Assembly (NCBI GenBank): GCA_029259835.1
Contig: JAJDEL010000535.1
Coordinates: 1 to 7,141 of the forward strand
DNA from: Planctomicrobium sp.
Lineage (GTDB): Bacteria; Planctomycetota; Planctomycetia; Planctomycetales; Planctomycetaceae
Length of the DNA stretch: 7,141 nucleotides
Direction of reading: 5' to 3'
The notes beneath the pieces are model-generated. The model was not told where the DNA came from and did no database searches. It was given only the letters and a program-made list of their open reading frames with translations. Made by a program: the position numbers and the translations under genes. Position 1 is the stretch's first letter, and each line of letters starts with the position of its first letter. Positions 1-4,300 of this stretch are shown here, in pieces.

Positions 1-1127
1 AAGTAGTGGTGCGTACCTATACTGTAAGGAGCGGCGTTCGTCTGCTTAAGAGGTGGTTCGATTTCGAGATGGGTTTTATCAACGATTTTCGTGACACGAT
101 AAACGCCAACATTCTTGCCTCCGCGTTGCGACACTGGTGGCTTCTTCTTTCCTTTCAGGAATGGACCGATGTGGAGCGTGCTGATTTGATCCAGCTTCAA
201 CGTTGAAAAGTCCGCATTCGGATCGTGAAGAATATTCGAGTTCGCATCGAGGTCTGCCGTTCCGAAACGGACTTTCGTGCGCTGTGATTGATTCCCGTTC
301 GCCCAGTCTGCGTAGTATTGCCAGACACGAATCGCCGGATCGCGGACAAGGTAATTCCCATCGCTGCGACCGACTTCGCCGGAGCCATCGATGTTGTCGG
401 TCACTTCGTGATCGTTATACATCGTCAGCAAAGGAACATGCTCCAGCAGCCGGTTGAGCGAACGGCCACGGTTTAGGTACAGCTTGTAATTATTCTCGAT
501 GCCAGCGGCGGTACCGTCGAGCGTTTCTTCGTAGCTGTAGTCACCATTAACAATATGAAACGCTAACCGATGGCGGTGTTTCTCCCAAATCGTGTCAAAC
601 GCCGGAGGATTCTCGTAAATCCCATACGTGTTCTCTGGTGATCGCTGACGCTGGCAGGCACCAATGGAGAAGGAAAAGTTGAACCGACCGTCTGGGTTGA
701 ATTCGTGTGCGTAGGTAGTCTCGTCTGGCAACGTTCTGAACGTCGGCCAGGGATCCCGAATGTTCCCGCGTGAGTCGAGAATCTCACCATTGACACGAAC
801 AGCATAAGCGTAAACCGTGCTCGGTTTGAGGTTCTGAACTTCCACAAAGCCGGTAAAGTCTTCATCTGGGTTCGTCTTGCCCTGCGTTGCTTGCGCACCT
901 TCGAACGGAGGCCGCTGTTCGCGAATCAGGACGTCGAATTCAATCTCCCGATCCGCCCGCAGCCAGACACGAATCGACTTCGAAGTCACATCTCCCAGCA
1001 CCGGTCCATGCGTGACCGACGTACTCTGCATCGGAATCACATGATTCGCGACCGGATCAGGCCAAGTGAGATCCTGCGAATACGACACGTTCGTAAGCAG
1101 AAGAAAAGCAACAATCCAGAATTTCAT
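1..1127 (-). CDS. PhoD-like secreted metallophosphatase/phosphodiesterase, 3'-truncated by window edge
   Basis: Reading the minus strand from ATG at 1125-1127 gives 375 uninterrupted codons running off the left edge. An in-frame TGA at 1152-1154 and no intervening ATG support this start, although the ribosome site is weak (GGGAA six bases upstream). Residues 1-18 form a Sec signal peptide (MKFWIVAFLLLTNVSYS, then QD) with no twin arginine, unlike classical Tat-exported Bacillus PhoD. Residues 38-132 resemble the PhoD_N beta-sandwich (HGPVLGDVTSKSIRVWLRA, then LKPSTVYAYAV). The catalytic domain begins at about 150 with SIGACQ (154-159), a metal-site GD at 195-196 (NGDYSYEE), and NDHE at 238-241 (MYNDHEVTDN), matching the family DDHE/N motif. 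Family members hydrolyse phosphomono- or diesters outside the cytoplasm with bound metals; the substrate cannot be told here. Residues about 290-370 look like an added lysine-rich beta insert before the next core segment (GTHHY). C-terminal metal ligands are outside the window. Confidence 0.87.
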   Translation of the reverse strand, partial: MKFWIVAFLLLTNVSYSQDLTWPDPVANHVIPMQSTSVTHGPVLGDVTSKSIRVWLRADREIEFDVLIREQRPPFEGAQATQGKTNPDEDFTGFVEVQNLKPSTVYAYAVRVNGEILDSRGNIRDPWPTFRTLPDETTYAHEFNPDGRFNFSFSIGACQRQRSPENTYGIYENPPAFDTIWEKHRHRLAFHIVNGDYSYEETLDGTAAGIENNYKLYLNRGRSLNRLLEHVPLLTMYNDHEVTDNIDGSGEVGRSDGNYLVRDPAIRVWQYYADWANGNQSQRTKVRFGTADLDANSNILHDPNADFSTLKLDQISTLHIGPFLKGKKKPPVSQRGGKNVGVYRVTKIVDKTHLEIEPPLKQTNAAPYSIGTHHY

Positions 1128-1314
1128 CAGCAATTCCCAACTCTCGAAACATCACCCCCATTGTCCCCTCTCCCTCTGGGAGAGGGTTAGGGTGAGGGAG
1201 ATTCCAACAGACGCTTTAATCACGAAACAGAGTGTCGAGAATTCGCAGCGTCCAAACAAGGAGCCAGGGGTGATCAGGAAAAATTTGCCTTAGAGTAAAA
1301 GATTTAAGACGATG
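1128..1314. other. Intergenic gap between the M56 gene and the PhoD-like gene
   Basis: This 187-base gap follows the M56 stop codon (TAG at 1315-1317, minus strand) and precedes the phosphatase ATG. It contains the GC-rich hairpin repeat at 1153-1200. The rest is AT-richer next to the M56 stop. I found no convincing sigma70 promoter and no hairpin followed by a T-tract in either direction. Both genes point the same way, so read-through co-transcription is possible. The gap is also long enough for an independent promoter. Confidence 0.7.
1153..1200. repeat. GC-rich palindromic intergenic repeat (CCCTCTCCC...GGGAGAGGG family)
   Basis: CCCTCTCCC at 1166-1174 pairs perfectly with GGGAGAGGG at 1178-1186 around a three-base TCT loop. 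The downstream flank TTAGGGTGAGGGAG (1187-1200) and upstream flank CACCCCCATTGT (1153-1164) fit a dispersed intergenic element known from many bacterial genomes. Its translation, PLSPLPLGEGVRVRE, is often mis-annotated as a small protein. On the minus strand it lies about 40 bases upstream of the phosphatase start, so it is transcribed if the two genes share an mRNA. No T-run follows either arm, so it is not a canonical intrinsic terminator. Family membership comes from recognition of the pattern; copy number in this genome is unknown. Confidence 0.75.
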
Positions 1315-4300
1315 CTATTCGTCACCATCAGGTTCAGACAGACGCATGTTTTCGAGATAGGCTGCGAGTTGTTTATGTACCCTCGCTGTTTGCCGGATGA
1401 TGAGCGTTTCACTTTCTGGATCGAACGTCGCAACTCCAGAGCATCCTTTTGAAGCCCAAGTTTCTGGCGCGATCATCTTTGTGAGATGCTTACTCAGCCC
1501 TTTTAACCCGAGTTCATCTTTCGGCAATCCTTTTGTTGAATAGAACGCTGTCGTGATTGGTCCAGAACAGCGCTCTGCGGAACTGATGACAATAATATTG
1601 TCTTGAACCTGAAATTCAAGGCTATTGCTTGTCAGCACATCATTCAAGATGGAGATCGCTGACACGAATCGTTCATTACATGAAACGGGCCAGTCCAAAG
1701 AGATTCCGCTTTCTGCTAATCCGCGTGGATCTAAAAAGTAGTTCAAGCCAGTCTCTTTCGATAGAGTCTCCACAAAGTGGCGAAGAGGGACACCATTCAT
1801 GAAAATCGAAATGGGCTTCTTGAGTTCCCGATGCACCTTGAGCTCTTCTGGAGTCGGTTCAGGAAGTTCAAATGCTGGTTCGGGCTGCTTGCCTCCTCGG
1901 ACATCCCTTAGGGCCTGCAAGAACTCCTGGACCTCCGTATGGATTTTTTTATGCTGTCGAATGACGAGTGAATTGGTTTTTCCGTGATCAAAGATGGCAC
2001 CTGCTCCACCTGCCTCTGCCCAAGAGTCTGGGGCGACCGTCTTGCGAATCAATTCGATCAGAGAATCGATTTCTTCTTCAAACTGATCTGGGTCTATGAT
2101 TGACTCGTCCAGCTTGTAGATGGTCACATGAATTGGCCCCAGCGCCCGTTCCCGGCTTGTGACCTTCAAGACTTCATCTTCGATTCGGTAGTCCAAGCCC
2201 AGCGAGCTCAGGACATGTTTGAGCATTGTTTCAAGGGGAACATTCTCAAGTTGGACGGTGATTTGAACATCGGAACGGATTCCGGCTTCAGTGAGCCCAC
2301 GCTCGTCAACAACAATATTGATCCCTAATGTGTTGGCAAGGTGTTGGGTGAAATCAGCAAGAGACTTTTGTTTGAAATCGAGCGAAATTCTCTCTGCTAA
2401 CTGGTCATGAATGAGTTGCTCCTGGAAAGAGAGACCATCTCTTTTAAAAATCGCCTTCCCAAAATTATTTACGAGATTGGATGCAATTAAATTCCCGGCA
2501 TGATCCAGTCGAGGCTTAGCGTTGCTAAGGAGCTGGCGAGTCTTCAGGTCCCATCGATTCGCCGCAATTCTCTGAAGTAACTCAACGCGTTTCAGCAGTT
2601 CCGCCTGCGCTCCTTGAGGTGCACGAACTGTGAGTGTTTGTGATGCTGGATCGAACTTGATCGTTGAACGCCCGCCGAATTCTGTCCACTGCTGTGGCTG
2701 AGCGGTTCTTTGGAGAAAATCGATGAGTATTGCCACGCGAGCGTCTCGATCAAACTTAACGAGTTCGGGCGATTCAGAAAAGAATTTGTTGCGCGCCAGG
2801 ACACCGGCAACTTCGTGATGACGAGTAACTTGCCAGGTCTTTTCCTTCCTCACCGAGGTCAAAATAACTTTCCCACGATCATACACAGCTGCCAGCTCCA
2901 ACGGTTCAAGGAGAAGCTTGAGTGTTGATCGTAACGTAATCCCAGAGAGGACGAGATCAACTTCGACGTTTTCTGTGATTCCCTCATAGCTCAGCCCGTC
3001 CATGTCTAAAGTGAGCCGACCCTGAAGGTATCTTCGATTGATATCAGCCACGACTTCCTCCAGGGCGTTGCCTGGATATTCCATCTCGACAATTGTGTCG
3101 AGTGCCGCCTGATTTCGTGCGTTCCACTTGGCTTCATCAAGCTGATCGAGATCAGTCGGCAATGAAACTTTTCCATCAGGTTTTCTCGCAGTATTTTGTA
3201 GTCGAATCACCTGAGTCGCCGAGCGGACTTCAAGTTCATTTCCAACAAGATCCCAAGTCAGTTCATCCCCGCGAATCAGTGATGGGTTCGGCTCAAGAAC
3301 TGGAGAGAACTGATACGAGAACTGGACGTTTCCAAATGCACGAACAGAGATCGGATCGAAGTCTTGCTGTTTAACTTTCTTCGTATAATGAATTTCAATC
3401 CGATCCGCTGTCAGGCTCTTGTGAACTCCATTATTTTGGTGACGTAAAAGACCGTTCTCAACGCTAACGACTTGCTTCTCGTGATTAACATGAAGCTCAA
3501 CTCCCCGCAGGTACATCCCTTTCCAGCGAGCAAATTGCAGTTTCGATCCCGGTGGATGTTCGATTTGCAATATCTTCCTGGAATCAACCTGCACCACTTC
3601 CGCCCATGCTTTTTGTTCCACTTCGTGCATCTGTGTCTTCCGACCGGGTGAAAGTGCTTCAAACCTGATTTCTAATTTAGTACCTAAAGGTAGATACTGT
3701 CGGGAAAGCTCCGGTCTAGGACGAAGCCCGACGATGTCGTACTTTTTTTGTTCGCCTGATTCTTCTGTGAAAAGGCAGTCGTAGAACTTGCAGTACATCT
3801 GACTACGTTGAGAACGTTCATCTTTAGCAGCATGAATTTCCTTTAGTGCCGCCACTATCTCATGGCTTAAATCAACGTGATGCAGAGTGCAACTGTGTAA
3901 ATTCGGGATTGATAATGCTGCCGTAATCTTTGCTGCACCGAGCCGTAAGTCATCATCTGGACCAGGATTGAAATAGAAATAACTCAGTTTTTCCAAAGCC
4001 TTCAATTGCATGAAGTCATCCGATTCAAATTGAACGAATTGAAGGTCGAGAGTTCCGAGTTTTTTGAGTTCAAGAAGAGTTTCGACAAATTTCCCATCAA
4101 GGTTTTTTCCTCGCCTGATTCTCAGAGACTTCAGTTGAGACATCTTCCCAAGCGGACTCATTGATTCGGGATCTAGGTTCTTCGCATTGATGTTCAACGA
4201 CTCGATCGACTTGCTTTTGGCGATTTCAGCAATACTGGCTGCCGATAAAGGGGTGAACGAGTCGAAGTGTTTCAGTTGCGGCATCTCGAAAATCGGCTTC

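Noticed and set aside
563..898. Minus-strand 111-residue ORF
   Set aside because: It is an out-of-frame shadow of the PhoD-like gene, Arg/Thr-rich with no recognisable motif.
1166..1186. Hairpin as an intrinsic terminator of the M56 gene
   Set aside because: The stem is GC-rich but no T-tract follows on either strand, and the sequence fits a dispersed repeat better.
891..1190. Plus-strand ORF ending in PLSPLPLGEG
   Set aside because: It is antisense to the phosphatase and its tail is only the translated palindromic repeat, a common annotation artefact.
1276..1290. Imperfect palindrome AGGaAAAATTTgCCT as an operator
   Set aside because: It is short, AT-rich, has one mismatch, lies just past the M56 stop, and has no promoter beside it.
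1200..1314. Sigma70-like promoter (TTGTTT with a 17-base spacer) for the phosphatase
   Set aside because: The -10 candidate GACACT matches the consensus poorly; it is not distinguishable from chance.
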